A DNA stretch of 64,000 nt from Chloroherpetonaceae bacterium (GTDB lineage Bacteria > Bacteroidota > Chlorobiia > Chlorobiales > Thermochlorobacteraceae). Of the stretch, positions 39,502 through 49,325 are shown piece after piece. Under the pieces are notes generated by a model. The model was not told the DNA's origin and searched no databases. It worked only from the letters and a program-made list of their open reading frames with translations. The translations under genes and the position numbers were made by a program. How positions within the stretch are numbered: position 1 is the first letter of the stretch; each line of letters opens with the position of its first letter. Where the stretch lies: positions 164,263 through 228,262 of the forward strand of contig JANWWA010000003.1 in NCBI GenBank assembly GCA_025056565.1, read 5' to 3'.

Positions 39502-39723
39502 AACCGTTGGATTTTGTATTAGCAAAAGTGCTGCAGAATTTAGCAAAAAGTTTAGGAAATAGGCTTGCGGCGTGGGGAGCAAAGAATCGATTGGACGCCT
39601 CACAATTAAGTAGCCTGCCTTCATTTCTATGAGAAAAAAGTGGAGCAAAGCGCTCCAAGAGTGGCACAGGCTAAACAGCTTTGCACCGATTCATCAGTCT
39701 ACACCCTTTGCGTGAGGAATAAG

Positions 39724-41514
39724 TCAGGTGGCACTGTTCGTAGGCGTTGGAGCAGGCTGCAGAGTATGACGCAAGTGACTGCGGCGGTAGCCGTATAAGA
39801 AATAAATTGCAAGGCCGAAAGCAACCCAAAGTGCGAAGCGAATCCAGTTGGCCGTGCCCAATTCGGTCATCAAATAGCCAACCGAAAGCACAGCAAGGGC
39901 GGGGATAAGGGAAAATTCTCGCATGTAGCAGTAGTAAGCCAGAATAATGGTGCCAATTGCGTAGAGCGTTAGCGGTATGCGGTGTCCTATCTCTGTCCAG
40001 AGCGATTCATTGGTTTGCCCAATTGTGAAGAACGCCTGAAATCCTTGCCAATTAAAGACTGCCACCGAGCACCAAATAGCGATGACAATAAGTGGCACGA
40101 GGTATTTGCCATTCACAAATGGAATCTTGAACTTGCGCTGGATAAGTGGCTCTGACTTTTCCAGCACCATCACGCCGCTTGAAACCAAGAGAAACGCAAA
40201 AAGGGTGCCGATGCTGGTGAGGTCTGTCACGACAGTCATATTTGCAAAAAGTGAAGGAATCCCAACAAGGAGACCTGTAACAATAGTAGAAAATGAAGGG
40301 GTTTTGAATCGTGGATGAATTTTGGCAAAACGCTTGGGTAGAAGACCATCACGGCTCATCGCCATCCAAATGCGCGGTTGCCCGAGTTGAAAGACCAGCA
40401 TCACAGACGCCATTGCAATCACGGCGCTGAAGGCAACCAGACCAGAAACCCACTGCAGGTTGGCGCCTTCAGGACCGAAAACAAAAGCTAAGGGGTCGCC
40501 CACATTGAGCAGCTTGTGATTGCTCATTCCTGTGAGCACAAGCGCAACAGCAATGTAGAGCAGTGTGCAAATAAGCAGCGAGTAAATCATTCCACGTGGC
40601 AGATCTCGCTGAGCATCTTTGCATTCCTCTGCAGTGGTAGAAATCGCATCAAAGCCGATATAGGCAAAGAACACAGCAGACACACCCTGCATCACGCCTG
40701 AAAGACCGTTTGGAGCGAAAGGACGCCAATTATCTGGATTGACATAAAAAGCACCCAGCACTACCACCAAAAGCACAATACCCACTTTCAGGAATACCAT
40801 AATGTTCGTTGTAGTGCGTGATTCCTTAATGCCGATATAGACAATAGCAGTAATAATGGCGTTGATAAAGAAGGCGGGTAGGTCACATATCAAACGGAAG
40901 TTGCCAATCTGCGGGGCGCTTATCCAGGCCGTGTAGCCATCTAATGCGGTAGCAAAGTCTAGATTGTTTTTCAGAGCGTCTATTGAAACACCTTTCGCAA
41001 GCTCTGCTTCTACTTTGGCAGCGGCTTCTGAGGCAGTGAAGTAATCCATACAGAGGTAATCAGGAATGTGAATACCGTAGCCAGCCAGCAAGCCTGTGAA
41101 GTAGTCGCTCCACGAAATTGCGACGACGATGTTGCCGACAACGTATTCCATAATCAGTCCCCAGCCAATTACCCACGCAAAGAGTTCGCCAAAAGCAGCA
41201 TATGCATATGTGTAAGCCGAGCCAGAAACTGGAATGAGAGAGGCAAACTCAGCATAGCAGAGCACCGAAAAACCGCAGGCAATAGCTGTAAAGACAAAGA
41301 GCAATGAAACAGCGGGACCACCAGAATACGCTGCATTGCCAATGGTAGAAAACACCCCTGCACCGACGACGGCAGCAATGCCTAACATGGTGAGGTCAAA
41401 GACCCCTAATGCTTTAACAAGTGAGTGTGCTGGCTCGCTATCTCCAAAGCCATTTTCTATGTCGTGTCGAATCTGTTGAATTGTTTTTTTGCGAAAGAGC
41501 GAGTGATTCAGCAT
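39724..41514 (-). CDS. APC-superfamily amino acid permease
   Basis: 596 residues with about 12-14 membrane helices. The first helix region GVFDLTMLGIAAVVGAGVFSTIG contains the substrate-binding G-(A/S)-G-V/I-F turn of APC transporters, and a large extracytoplasmic loop follows at YFTASEAAAKVEAELAKG. The features FFAYIGFDAISTTAEECKDAQRDLP and the length fit the cationic amino acid transporter (YfnA/CAT) subgroup. It probably imports amino acids by proton or sodium symport. The C-terminal tail is proline-rich. Downstream of hpd in the opposite direction of substrate flow logic, it suits amino acid use. Confidence 0.88.
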   Translation of the reverse strand: MLNHSLFRKKTIQQIRHDIENGFGDSEPAHSLVKALGVFDLTMLGIAAVVGAGVFSTIGNAAYSGGPAVSLLFVFTAIACGFSVLCYAEFASLIPVSGSAYTYAYAAFGELFAWVIGWGLIMEYVVGNIVVAISWSDYFTGLLAGYGIHIPDYLCMDYFTASEAAAKVEAELAKGVSIDALKNNLDFATALDGYTAWISAPQIGNFRLICDLPAFFINAIITAIVYIGIKESRTTTNIMVFLKVGIVLLVVVLGAFYVNPDNWRPFAPNGLSGVMQGVSAVFFAYIGFDAISTTAEECKDAQRDLPRGMIYSLLICTLLYIAVALVLTGMSNHKLLNVGDPLAFVFGPEGANLQWVSGLVAFSAVIAMASVMLVFQLGQPRIWMAMSRDGLLPKRFAKIHPRFKTPSFSTIVTGLLVGIPSLFANMTVVTDLTSIGTLFAFLLVSSGVMVLEKSEPLIQRKFKIPFVNGKYLVPLIVIAIWCSVAVFNWQGFQAFFTIGQTNESLWTEIGHRIPLTLYAIGTIILAYYCYMREFSLIPALAVLSVGYLMTELGTANWIRFALWVAFGLAIYFLYGYRRSHLRHTLQPAPTPTNSAT

Positions 41515-41535
41515 ATCTCAGGAAATAAGTTTTTC

Positions 41536-41560
41536 GCCTTACGCAGCCTTTTGCGTAGGC
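41536..41560. repeat. Short hairpin downstream of the universal stress gene
   Basis: GCCTTACGCA (41536-41545) pairs with TGCGTAGGC (41552-41560) with one bulged T, in the gap between the stress protein and the permease. No T tract follows it in the minus direction, so it is at best a weak terminator. Confidence 0.4.
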
Positions 41561-41610
41561 TGTACGTCAGTGTTGAGAGTGCAGCGGCGGCGATGCATAA
41601 GATAGGGCAT

Positions 41611-42486
41611 TTAAAGCGACCAGTCAATTTTGCGCACAACCAGTACAGGGCATTCGCTGCGGCTGGAAACTTCTACTGCCGTAGTGCCTAAGAAAAACTG
41701 TTTGAACCCGCTTGCGCCGTGCGCCGAAAGAATGATGAGATCAATTGCATGTTCTTTGGCATACTTCAAAATTGCTCCGCCCGGCGTAATACCTTCAATG
41801 TGGTCATTCACAAAAAGTCGCTTAAGTCCATTGAGTGTGGCGGTGCGTTTCAGTGCATCCATCTCGAGCTTGGGGTCACGGGTTAGGGTGCTTTGCACTT
41901 GGCGGAAGTGCACAAGATGCACATCGGAATCATACTCTTTGGCAAACTTGAAGAGGTAGGGCAGGGCTTGTTGTGAAAGCTCAGAAAAATCGGTGGGGAA
42001 AAGTAACCGAATCGGACGAAACTTTTGCTCAGGGCGAGAAAAGACCATTAGAGGACAAGGTGCAGTGCGAATAATGCGGTAAGTTGTGCTGCCTAAAATG
42101 AACTGGTTGGTAATGCCCATACTGCGCGTCGCCATCATAATTAGACCCGCATGTTGCTCTTTACCAATGCGCGTAATCATCTCCGTGGGCTTACCGAATG
42201 CAGTCAGCATCGCAACCGATTGAGCTGTGCGCAATCGTGGCTGAATATGCATTTTCATTCGATTCTGCGAATCTTGCTCCAAGGTGCGACGGAGCATTGA
42301 GATGTCGCTGCTGGATTTACGATAGGGAGCATACTCTGGTGCAAGGTCATCGACCACATTGAGGATCGTGATTTTGGAATTAAAAATCTCTGCAACTTTG
42401 GTTGCATGCTCCACAACCGCTTGCGATTGCGGCGAAAAATCCACTGGGCAGAGAATGTTTCGAACCACCGCTTGTTGCATAGTCAA
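41611..42486 (-). CDS. Tandem-domain universal stress protein
   Basis: 291 residues, two UspA domains. Domain 1 begins RNILCPVDFSPQSQAVVEHA and ends with MGITNQFILGSTTYRIIRTAPCPLMVF; domain 2 begins RLLFPTDFSELSQQALPYLF and ends with HGASGFKQFFLGTTAVEVSSRSECPVLVV. Both ends have the G-2x-G-9x-G(S/T) nucleotide-binding pattern in part, so ATP binding is possible. The start overlaps the stop of holA by 4 bp (ATGA), so it is translationally coupled to it. Likely role: stress response regulator or chaperone; unclear. Confidence 0.9.
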   Translation of the reverse strand: MTMQQAVVRNILCPVDFSPQSQAVVEHATKVAEIFNSKITILNVVDDLAPEYAPYRKSSSDISMLRRTLEQDSQNRMKMHIQPRLRTAQSVAMLTAFGKPTEMITRIGKEQHAGLIMMATRSMGITNQFILGSTTYRIIRTAPCPLMVFSRPEQKFRPIRLLFPTDFSELSQQALPYLFKFAKEYDSDVHLVHFRQVQSTLTRDPKLEMDALKRTATLNGLKRLFVNDHIEGITPGGAILKYAKEHAIDLIILSAHGASGFKQFFLGTTAVEVSSRSECPVLVVRKIDWSL

Positions 42487-43553
42487 GGTTCTGTCAGGGT
42501 TTGAGTGTTCGAGACCAATTTCTGAATGAGATCCAGCGTCAAAAGTGGTTCATCGAGCTGAGGCGTGATGCCTTTAAGCGCTAAATCAGCTTTGTGCAAA
42601 GCCAGCAGGGCCCGCTCAATGTCGCTGATGGAAAAGACTTCTGCATACCGCCGATACTCTTTAAGGAAGTAAATCTGCCCACCGAAAAGCCCAATTTCCT
42701 TTGCAGCATCTTGGTCATTCATTCGCAACACGGCTGGTGATTTAAGTTTCCAGAGCTTGGTAAAAAAAGCGGCAAAGTAGTTGATGATAGGCATCAGAGT
42801 ACCTTCCTTTTCCAAAATTTTGAGCGCAATGCCTGAGGCTTGGCGTAAATCTCGCTCGGCGATAGCTTTTTGCAAGGCAAATACGTCATACTCTTTGAGC
42901 ACCGCCACAACATTCAGTACATCTTGACCAGTGATGGTTCGATCGTTCCGAGAACCCACATAGTTGATAATTTTTTGAATTTCGCTGCCCAGTTCGCGAG
43001 TGGAATTGCCGACGAAGATGTCAAGGTTGCGGGCTGCTTCAGGAGTGAGTCGCCAACCTAAGCGTGCAGCATATTGCTCGGCAAACTCTGCCCCTGATTT
43101 TAGTGGCGCAAATTCGTAGCTCATCTTTTCAAGCCACATGAAAGGCTCTTTTTTCAGCTCCTGCCTGTCGAGCGCACCTGCAACAAGCACCAGCGTGGTC
43201 GTAGGCAAGGGGTCTTGTAAGTAACGCAAGAACTCCGTGAGGTGCGCTGCTTGCTTGTCCTTGCTGGATTCCTTGCGCACTTTCTCAAACTGGCGCACAA
43301 TGACCAGACGTCGCTCAGAAAACATTGAATATTCTGAGGCTACTGAGACAATCGTGCCTAAGCTGATGTCTGGACCGTAGAGCACTACGGTATTTGCAGC
43401 TTGCTCCAGCTCACTACTAAACAGGGCACTTTTAAGTGCGCTGAGGGCTTCCTCAATAAGAAAATCCTCTTCGCCAAAGAAGAAGTAAATAGGCTCGAGC
43501 TTTTTCTTCTGAAACAGTCTATCGAAATCGGAGAGAGAGGCGTGTCTTGACAC
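42483..43553 (-). CDS. holA: DNA polymerase III subunit delta
   Basis: 356 residues. The N-terminal clamp-loader domain starts PIYFFFGEEDFLIEEALSALK (degenerate Walker A), followed by VLYGPDISLGTIVSVASEYSMFSERRLVIVRQ and later SNSTRELGSEIQKIINYVG. The C-terminal collar segment GTLMPIINYFAAFFTKLWKL is typical. Delta loads the beta clamp. Its stop overlaps the start of the stress protein gene. tRNA-Val lies upstream on the same strand. Confidence 0.93.
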   Translation of the reverse strand: MSRHASLSDFDRLFQKKKLEPIYFFFGEEDFLIEEALSALKSALFSSELEQAANTVVLYGPDISLGTIVSVASEYSMFSERRLVIVRQFEKVRKESSKDKQAAHLTEFLRYLQDPLPTTTLVLVAGALDRQELKKEPFMWLEKMSYEFAPLKSGAEFAEQYAARLGWRLTPEAARNLDIFVGNSTRELGSEIQKIINYVGSRNDRTITGQDVLNVVAVLKEYDVFALQKAIAERDLRQASGIALKILEKEGTLMPIINYFAAFFTKLWKLKSPAVLRMNDQDAAKEIGLFGGQIYFLKEYRRYAEVFSISDIERALLALHKADLALKGITPQLDEPLLTLDLIQKLVSNTQTLTEP

Positions 43554-43618
43554 AGTTACGATGCTTTATGGCAAGATACGCAGTAGCACGTGCATTTGAA
43601 AGAAGACACTGGGGGTTG

Positions 43619-43692
43619 TGGGCAATACTAGATTCGAACTAGTGACCTTTCGCGTGTGAAGCGAACGCTCTAACCAGCTGAGCTAATTGCCC
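43619..43692 (-). tRNA. tRNA-Val (CAC)
   Basis: 74 nt cloverleaf read on the minus strand: acceptor GGGCAAT pairs with ATTGCCC, D-arm GCTC/GAGC, anticodon stem TTCGC/GCGAA with loop TTCACAC (anticodon CAC), and T-arm ACTAG TTCGAAT CTAGT. The discriminator is A and no CCA is encoded. CAC reads the Val codon GUG. Both the stems and the TTCGAAT loop are intact. Confidence 0.96.
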
Positions 43693-43838
43693 ATTCTTGA
43701 TGCAACGAGAAATATATTGCCTGCAATGCAAACTTCAAAATCGAAGTAGCGCCAGAAAAGTTTCAAGCAATCTGAGCTGCATAGCTCAGAGATTCAGGGT
43801 GGTCAAGTGCAGCCAACAGTAATACAGAGTGCGGCGAC

Positions 43839-44756
43839 TTAGAAGATGCGATGCCGCTTTTTGAGATATGCAAGTAAGGCAATATCGAAGGGCTGAGCTG
43901 TGTCAATAGCCACGTAATCAATTCCACTGTCGACTAATGCTTGCTGAAGTGTGCGGGTGCGAGCTTGCAGAGCAGCTTGGTAAGCTGCTTGCAGTTGGCG
44001 CGGACTGGTGAAGAGTCGCTCACCAGTTTCAAGGTCAATAACTTCTACATCTGTGGCGAAATCAAAGGTCTTTTCCTTAGGGTCAAGGATGTGGAAGGCA
44101 AGCACCTCATTATGCTGGTGCTGGAAGTGTTTGAGGGCAGCCGCCACCTTTTCTGGCGTGTCCCAAAAGTCGCTCAGCAGAATAATCAAGCTGCGTTTGC
44201 TAAGGTGCTTTGCAAAGTCTTTCAGAGCGGCTGAGGTGTCTGTAGTTTGATGGCGTGCCTGCTGTGTAGCTTGGCTGGTCTGATGCAGCGTCTGCAAAAT
44301 GAGATTTTGGTGTGAGGGCTTGAGACTAGGTGGCAGAAATGTATGAAGTGTATTGCTGTATGTGGCAAGGCTGACCGCATCACGCTGCCCCATCATCAAA
44401 AGCGTTAGAGCAGCGGCAATGTAACTTGCATACTCAACTTTGGGCAAAAGGCTCTTGGAGGAGTGAAATGACATTGAGCTGGATTGGTCGAGCAAAATGT
44501 AGCAGCGTAGGTTGGTCTCTTCTTCATACTGCTTGATGTAATACTTGCCAGTTCGTCCATAGACGCGCCAATCAATGTGGCGCGGTTCATCGCCAAAGGT
44601 GTATTGACGGTGCTCCGCAAACTCTACGCTGAACCCGTGATAAGGGCTTTTATGCAACCCAGTGATGAAGCCTTCGACAATCATTTTAGCTTTCAGCTCA
44701 ATAGAGCCTAAGCGCGAGACCACCTCAGGTTGCAGATATTTGCGATAGTCTTGCAC
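43839..44756 (-). CDS. DUF58 domain protein
   Basis: 305 residues. The DUF58 signature GEPRHIDWRVYGRTGKYYIKQYEEE (read as GDEPRHIDWRVYGRTG) is present near residue 75, followed by a VWA-like fold: ILLDQSSSMSF, SYIAAALTLLMMGQRDAVSL and LIILLSDFWDTPE, with a MIDAS-like DxSxS. Such proteins often sit next to MoxR ATPases and help folding or cofactor insertion of partners; none is adjacent. It lies 11 bp downstream of sppA on the same strand and probably shares its transcript. GTG start. Confidence 0.85.
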   Translation of the reverse strand: MQDYRKYLQPEVVSRLGSIELKAKMIVEGFITGLHKSPYHGFSVEFAEHRQYTFGDEPRHIDWRVYGRTGKYYIKQYEEETNLRCYILLDQSSSMSFHSSKSLLPKVEYASYIAAALTLLMMGQRDAVSLATYSNTLHTFLPPSLKPSHQNLILQTLHQTSQATQQARHQTTDTSAALKDFAKHLSKRSLIILLSDFWDTPEKVAAALKHFQHQHNEVLAFHILDPKEKTFDFATDVEVIDLETGERLFTSPRQLQAAYQAALQARTRTLQQALVDSGIDYVAIDTAQPFDIALLAYLKKRHRIF

Positions 44757-44767
44757 GCCAGTGGACG

Positions 44768-46588
44768 CTATTTGACGATAATCTCTCGTGGCAGACGCGC
44801 CATAAGTGTCAAAGGTGAGCGCAGCATTTCAGTGAGTGCATTTCGCCAGCGCTGTGCTTCCTCGGCAGCCACTGGGCTGAGGAAAAGTTCCAGATACATT
44901 TCTCGCCGAAAAGCGGCCTTGAGCCATTCATACAATTGAGCTTGTGCATCGCTATCATCATCTTCACCGAAAAGAAGGTCAAAGAAGCTCTTGCGCTTGG
45001 GATATTCTACAAACTGGACGCTGGTCTCGGGTTGAATGCCTGCCAGTTCTTTGGCAATATCGACGGCACGGTAAAATCCACCCAGTTCGTCGACAAGTCC
45101 GAGGTTCTTAGCGGTCTCACCGATCCAAACTCGTCCCTGCGCAATGCTGTCGACTGCAGCAGTCGTCATATTCCGTCCGTTTGCCACACGAGAAAGAAAG
45201 CGCTGGTAACCTTCGTTAATCAGCGCATCGACTTTTTGGTAGGCTTCAGGCGAAAGTTTCTCAAAGAGATTGTACGCATCGGCGTATTTGCCACGCAGAA
45301 GCACTTGGCGCTTCAAGCCAATTTCATCTTGCAACTTTTTGAGGTTGGGTTTGAGTGCGAAAATGCCAATGGAGCCCGTAATGGTAAGGGGATGTGCAAG
45401 GATTTTGTTTCCATCAGCTGAAATCCAATAGCCACCCGATGCAGCAACGCCTGACATAGAGACGACCACTGGTTTTTTTGCTTTGGCTTTGAGAATGGCT
45501 TGTGCCATTTTCTCAGAGGCAGTAACAGAGCCGCCAGGGCTGTCAACACGGAGAATAATCGCTTTGATGCTTTCGTCTTCTCTGGCATCTTCGAGAGCTT
45601 TGGTGATAGGAGAGTCGCCTGTGTTGTCATTGCCGTCAGGTTGTGGCGCACCTTTGCCGTCGACAATGCCGCCCTGCACATAGACCACCGCGATTTTCTC
45701 ACCTGTCTTTTCCCGCGTCTCTTGAGCATAATCAGAAAGGTCAATGAAAATCTCTTCGTCGTCGTCCGAGATGCCGAGCTGTGATTTAAGACGCTCTTTC
45801 AAATCATTCATATAAGTTACGCTGTCCGCTAGCTTAGCGCTCACAAATGCGTTCTCTGAAAAATATGCGACATCGTTAATGAGCTGGCGCACTTCACTTT
45901 CCGACAAATTCCGACCCTTTGCAATTGCTTGAACGTATGCCTTGTCAAATGCGTCAAGTATGGCTTCATCTTGCTCGCGGTCAGCATCGCTTTGGCTATC
46001 ACGCGTAAATTGCTCAACCGCACTTTTGTATTTGCCCCGTCGGATAGCTTCTACTTCAATGCCCACTTTTTCCAGCGCGGTCTTAAAGTAGAGGCTCTCA
46101 AAACTGAGTCCGTCAATGATGAGCACACTGTAGGGCTCGACGTAGATTTTATTGCAAGCAGTTGCAAGGTAGTATTCTTTGTCGCTCCCGCCACGCAGGT
46201 ATGCCCAAACTTCTTTGCCAGACTGACGAGCTGCTTCAACAGCTTCACGAAGCTCGGCGATTTTTGAGAATGAGGCAGAAAGATTAGAAATGTTAAGCAC
46301 AACGAGTCTGATGCGTGCATCACTTTTGGCGCGGTGAAGAGCACGCAAAATGCTCTGAAAAGTTGGAAGAGGCTGTGATGAACCGAAGGGGGCATCAAAC
46401 GGTGGAGCATCAATGAAAATGCGCTCGGGCAGCGGCCCTCTTACTTCTAACATTAAGACTGCCTTTTCAGGAATGCGACTTTGGGGCTGCAAGGCACGAA
46501 AAATGACAATTGCACTGATAATCAGTAGCAACAAAAGAAGAACGAGCGTGATGCGGCGTGAGCCACTGGGCTTTTTCTGTTCAGGCAT
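44768..46588 (-). CDS. sppA: Signal peptide peptidase SppA, 67K type
   Basis: 606 residues. An N-terminal membrane anchor (ITLVLLLLLLIISAIVIF) is followed by two tandem SppA domains. The Lys in AIRRGKYKSAVEQF (first domain) and the Ser in MSGVAASGGYWIS (second domain) form the Ser/Lys dyad of the bacterial long form. The substrate-groove region RVDSPGGSVTASEK is also there. SppA degrades cleaved signal peptides in the membrane. Downstream by 11 bp is the DUF58 gene; oppF's 3' end is 37 bp upstream. Confidence 0.95.
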   Translation of the reverse strand: MPEQKKPSGSRRITLVLLLLLLIISAIVIFRALQPQSRIPEKAVLMLEVRGPLPERIFIDAPPFDAPFGSSQPLPTFQSILRALHRAKSDARIRLVVLNISNLSASFSKIAELREAVEAARQSGKEVWAYLRGGSDKEYYLATACNKIYVEPYSVLIIDGLSFESLYFKTALEKVGIEVEAIRRGKYKSAVEQFTRDSQSDADREQDEAILDAFDKAYVQAIAKGRNLSESEVRQLINDVAYFSENAFVSAKLADSVTYMNDLKERLKSQLGISDDDEEIFIDLSDYAQETREKTGEKIAVVYVQGGIVDGKGAPQPDGNDNTGDSPITKALEDAREDESIKAIILRVDSPGGSVTASEKMAQAILKAKAKKPVVVSMSGVAASGGYWISADGNKILAHPLTITGSIGIFALKPNLKKLQDEIGLKRQVLLRGKYADAYNLFEKLSPEAYQKVDALINEGYQRFLSRVANGRNMTTAAVDSIAQGRVWIGETAKNLGLVDELGGFYRAVDIAKELAGIQPETSVQFVEYPKRKSFFDLLFGEDDDSDAQAQLYEWLKAAFRREMYLELFLSPVAAEEAQRWRNALTEMLRSPLTLMARLPREIIVK

Positions 46589-46625
46589 AGTCTAGATTGA
46601 GGCGTTAGATTTCATTTCGCAAAAT

Positions 46626-47660
46626 TTATGTGCGTGCATTTTCTTGCACAAGAAAAGAAGACTCATACAGCAAACAGCTAACAGAATGCGCGGTGTCGCT
46701 CTGGATAGTGTGCAAGGTGGGTGCAATATGCTGGCAGCGTGCCTCTGCTTTGTGACAGCGTGGGTGAAAAGCGCATCCACTGGGCACATTGATAGGACTG
46801 GGAATATCGCCTGTAAGCACAATTCTCTTTCGCTTGACATTTGGGTTCGGAATTGGCACGGCTGAAAGCAGCGCTTCCGTGTATGGATGCTTAGGCTGGC
46901 GATAGAGTTGCTCGCAAGGGGCTATCTCCACAATTTTGCCTAGATACATCACAGCGACGCGGTCAGAGATGTGCTCCACTACGGAAAGGTCGTGCGCAAT
47001 GAAGAGGTATGTGAGCCCCAATGATTTCTGCAAATCCTGTAAGAGATTAATGATTTGCGATTGAATTGAGACATCTAAGGCTGAAACGGGTTCATCGCAG
47101 ACGATAAATTTCGGCTCCACAGCCAATGCGCGCGCAATACCTAAGCGCTGCCGCTGACCACCTGAAAATTCGTGTGGGTAGCGGTTCAAATACTCACGCG
47201 ACAGACCGACTTGCTCCAGCAACTCTGCGGCTCTCTTTTCAGCTGCTGCCCCTTCGGCAAGCTGATGCACTTGCAAGACTTCAGTAAGCATTTGCCCAAC
47301 CGTAAGGCGTGGGTTGAGCGAACTAAACGGATCTTGAAAGATAATTTGCATCTCCTTGCGAATCTGGCGAAGCAAAGACCGCTCCATTTTGAGAATGTTC
47401 TGACCGTTGAAGAAGACTTCACCGCTGGTCGGCTCAATAAGACGCAAGAGACTTCGCCCTAAGGTAGTTTTGCCGCATCCAGATTCGCCAACTAATCCAA
47501 GCGTCTCACCACGTCGAATCACAAACGACACATCATCGACGGCTTTAACATAGCCGACCACTTTTGAAAAAAAGCCTTTGCGGACTGGAAAGTAAGTCTT
47601 GAGATTCCTAACGACGAGCAAAGCATCTTGGTCGGACACTGGCGCTGAAGGCACTGACAT
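46626..47660 (-). CDS. oppF: Oligopeptide/dipeptide ABC transporter ATP-binding protein (OppF/DppF type)
   Basis: 344 residues. Walker [17 protein letters not shown]-loop [13 protein letters not shown], signature [17 protein letters not shown] and Walker [14 protein letters not shown] are complete. The C-terminal extension has the oligopeptide-specific [16 protein letters not shown] and the CAFHPRC-x-KAEARC cysteine motif that binds a 4Fe-4S cluster in this family. The ATG at 47660 is used; the ORF opens 63 codons further up, into kdsA's upstream region. No oppA-D components are adjacent, so the permease genes must be elsewhere. Divergent from kdsA. Confidence 0.93.
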   Translation of the reverse strand: MSVPSAPVSDQDALLVVRNLKTYFPVRKGFFSKVVGYVKAVDDVSFVIRRGETLGLVGESGCGKTTLGRSLLRLIEPTSGEVFFNGQNILKMERSLLRQIRKEMQIIFQDPFSSLNPRLTVGQMLTEVLQVHQLAEGAAAEKRAAELLEQVGLSREYLNRYPHEFSGGQRQRLGIARALAVEPKFIVCDEPVSALDVSIQSQIINLLQDLQKSLGLTYLFIAHDLSVVEHISDRVAVMYLGKIVEIAPCEQLYRQPKHPYTEALLSAVPIPNPNVKRKRIVLTGDIPSPINVPSGCAFHPRCHKAEARCQHIAPTLHTIQSDTAHSVSCLLYESSFLVQENART

Positions 47661-47838
47661 AGCTTTCATAGAAATGCTCAGAAGCAAAATACACGATAGC
47701 GAGCATATTGCATAAGAGAAATCTTGCGGTTTGGCTCCAATGTGGTGAAGAGCAAATTCTTGCTGATAAGCCGTCACGCTCAGAGTCTTGAAATTTGCGA
47801 ACGGTGAATTAGATTTGCAGTTTAGACTAAACACACCC

Positions 47839-48681
47839 GTGAAAAGCACTTCATTTTACATTGATGCACTCAAGATTGGTGACCCAAATGAGCTGTTTTT
47901 CATCGCTGGTCCGTGCGTGGTAGAAAGCCGAGACTTGGTGATGCGAACTGCAGAAAAGTTGAAGCAAGCTGCAGAGAAAGTTGGGGTCGGGCTGATTTTT
48001 AAGGCGTCCTACAAAAAAGCCAACCGCACCTCTGTGAAGTCCTTCACAGGCATCGGCGATGAGGCAGCGCTTCGGATTTTGCGTGAGGTGAAAGAAAGCC
48101 TTGCGTTGCCCGTGCTAACGGATGTGCACTCGGTTGAAGAAGCAGAGTTAGCAGCAGGCTATGTCGATGTGTTGCAAATCCCTGCCTTCCTGTCGCGCCA
48201 GACGGAGCTTCTGCAGGCTGCAGGAAAAACAGGCAAAGCCGTCAATATCAAGAAGGGGCAGTTTATGGCGCCTGGCGATATGCATCAAGCAGCGGAGAAA
48301 GTGCTGGCAACAGGCAATCGAAAGGTGATGCTCACAGAGCGCGGCGCCAGTTTCGGGTATCACAATCTGGTAGTGGATTATCGTTCCTTGCCGATTATGC
48401 GTGAGACGGGTTTGCCAGTTGTCTTCGATGCCACGCATAGTGTTCAGCTACCGAGTGCAGGTAACGGAGTGTCAGCCGGTGAAAGACGGTTTATTCCCGC
48501 CCTAGCGCGTGCTGCAGTAGCCGTAGGCGTCTCTGGCGTGTTTATGGAGGTGCACCCCAATCCGCCTGCTGCAAAGTCTGATGCCGCAACACAAGTGCCG
48601 CTGAGACAATTTGAACCGCTTGCACGTGAGCTGAAAGCGCTTTTCGAACTGTCTAGAACCTTTAAAGTCAAACTCGCATAG
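47839..48681 (+). CDS. kdsA: 2-Dehydro-3-deoxyphosphooctonate aldolase (KDO-8-P synthase)
   Basis: 280 residues from the GTG at 47839; a TTG at 47788 would add 17 residues. Family motifs: [61 protein letters not shown] and [20 protein letters not shown]. It condenses PEP with arabinose 5-phosphate to KDO 8-phosphate, the first committed step to lipopolysaccharide inner core. The Asn in KKANRTS is where metal-independent members carry Asn and metal-dependent ones carry Cys, so metal independence is expected. It is followed by kdsC 5 bp later. Confidence 0.95.
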   Translation: MKSTSFYIDALKIGDPNELFFIAGPCVVESRDLVMRTAEKLKQAAEKVGVGLIFKASYKKANRTSVKSFTGIGDEAALRILREVKESLALPVLTDVHSVEEAELAAGYVDVLQIPAFLSRQTELLQAAGKTGKAVNIKKGQFMAPGDMHQAAEKVLATGNRKVMLTERGASFGYHNLVVDYRSLPIMRETGLPVVFDATHSVQLPSAGNGVSAGERRFIPALARAAVAVGVSGVFMEVHPNPPAAKSDAATQVPLRQFEPLARELKALFELSRTFKVKLA

Positions 48682-48686
48682 CAACT

Positions 48687-49253
48687 ATGGAGTTCATGGG
48701 CGTACCCGTACCAGCAATAGATGAACAAGAACGTTACAAACGCTACCGAGAAGCACTAAAGCAAATTCGAATTATCATCTTGACCGTCGACGGTGTGCTG
48801 ACGGATGGCCATATCAATTACACAGAGTCGGGTGATGAAATTCGCACATTTTTTGCCCGTGATGGCTTTGCGATTAAAGAAGCGCTGGCGCAAGGTCTGA
48901 GGGTTGTGGTGATTTCCACACGTCCCTCGAAAGCAACCATGCGCCGAATGATTGAACTCGGTGTAACCGATGTCTATTTAGGCATTCGCAATAAGCTGGA
49001 GACTTACGAAGAAATTAAGATGCTCTATGGCGTAACTGACGAGGAATGTCTTTACATTGGTGATGATTACGATGACCTGCCAATCCTGAAGAAGGTTGGC
49101 TTTTCAGCAACGCCGCTCAACGGCATTGAAGCATTGCGTTACAATGTAGGCTATGTATCTGCCTTCGAGGGCGGTAAAGGGTGTGTGCGCGACGTGATTG
49201 AACTGACGCTAGTCGAACAAGGCAAATGGCAGTATGGCGAACTTTATCGCTGA
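48687..49253 (+). CDS. kdsC: KDO-8-phosphate phosphatase (KdsC)-like HAD protein with altered active site
   Basis: 188 residues, the size of KdsC. The order of HAD segments is right: ILTVDGVLTDGHINY (motif I), RTFFARDGFAIKEAL, VVISTRPSKATMRRM (motif II), LGIRNKLETYEEI (Lys) and GDDYDDLPILKKVG (motif IV). The catalytic DxD should be D33-x-D35, but residue 33 is Thr (ACC codon), while D35 is kept. The nucleophilic Asp is therefore lost and hydrolysis is unlikely unless another residue substitutes. KdsC normally makes KDO from KDO 8-phosphate. It sits 5 bp after kdsA and pfkA follows in 72 bp. A regulator role, or a second true KdsC elsewhere, is possible. Confidence 0.85.
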   Translation: MEFMGVPVPAIDEQERYKRYREALKQIRIIILTVDGVLTDGHINYTESGDEIRTFFARDGFAIKEALAQGLRVVVISTRPSKATMRRMIELGVTDVYLGIRNKLETYEEIKMLYGVTDEECLYIGDDYDDLPILKKVGFSATPLNGIEALRYNVGYVSAFEGGKGCVRDVIELTLVEQGKWQYGELYR

Positions 49254-49325
49254 GGCCAAATTTCACGGCTGCAGCCTCTTTTCGTATCTTGATAGGCAGA
49301 ACCAACAACCAAATTTGCAGGCAGT

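Noticed and set aside
41536-41560. Hairpin read as a terminator of the universal stress gene
   Set aside because: No T tract follows the stem in the direction of transcription; kept only as a repeat.
43200-43300. Possible second RNA gene near the tRNA-Val
   Set aside because: The sequence is inside holA and no second cloverleaf can be drawn.
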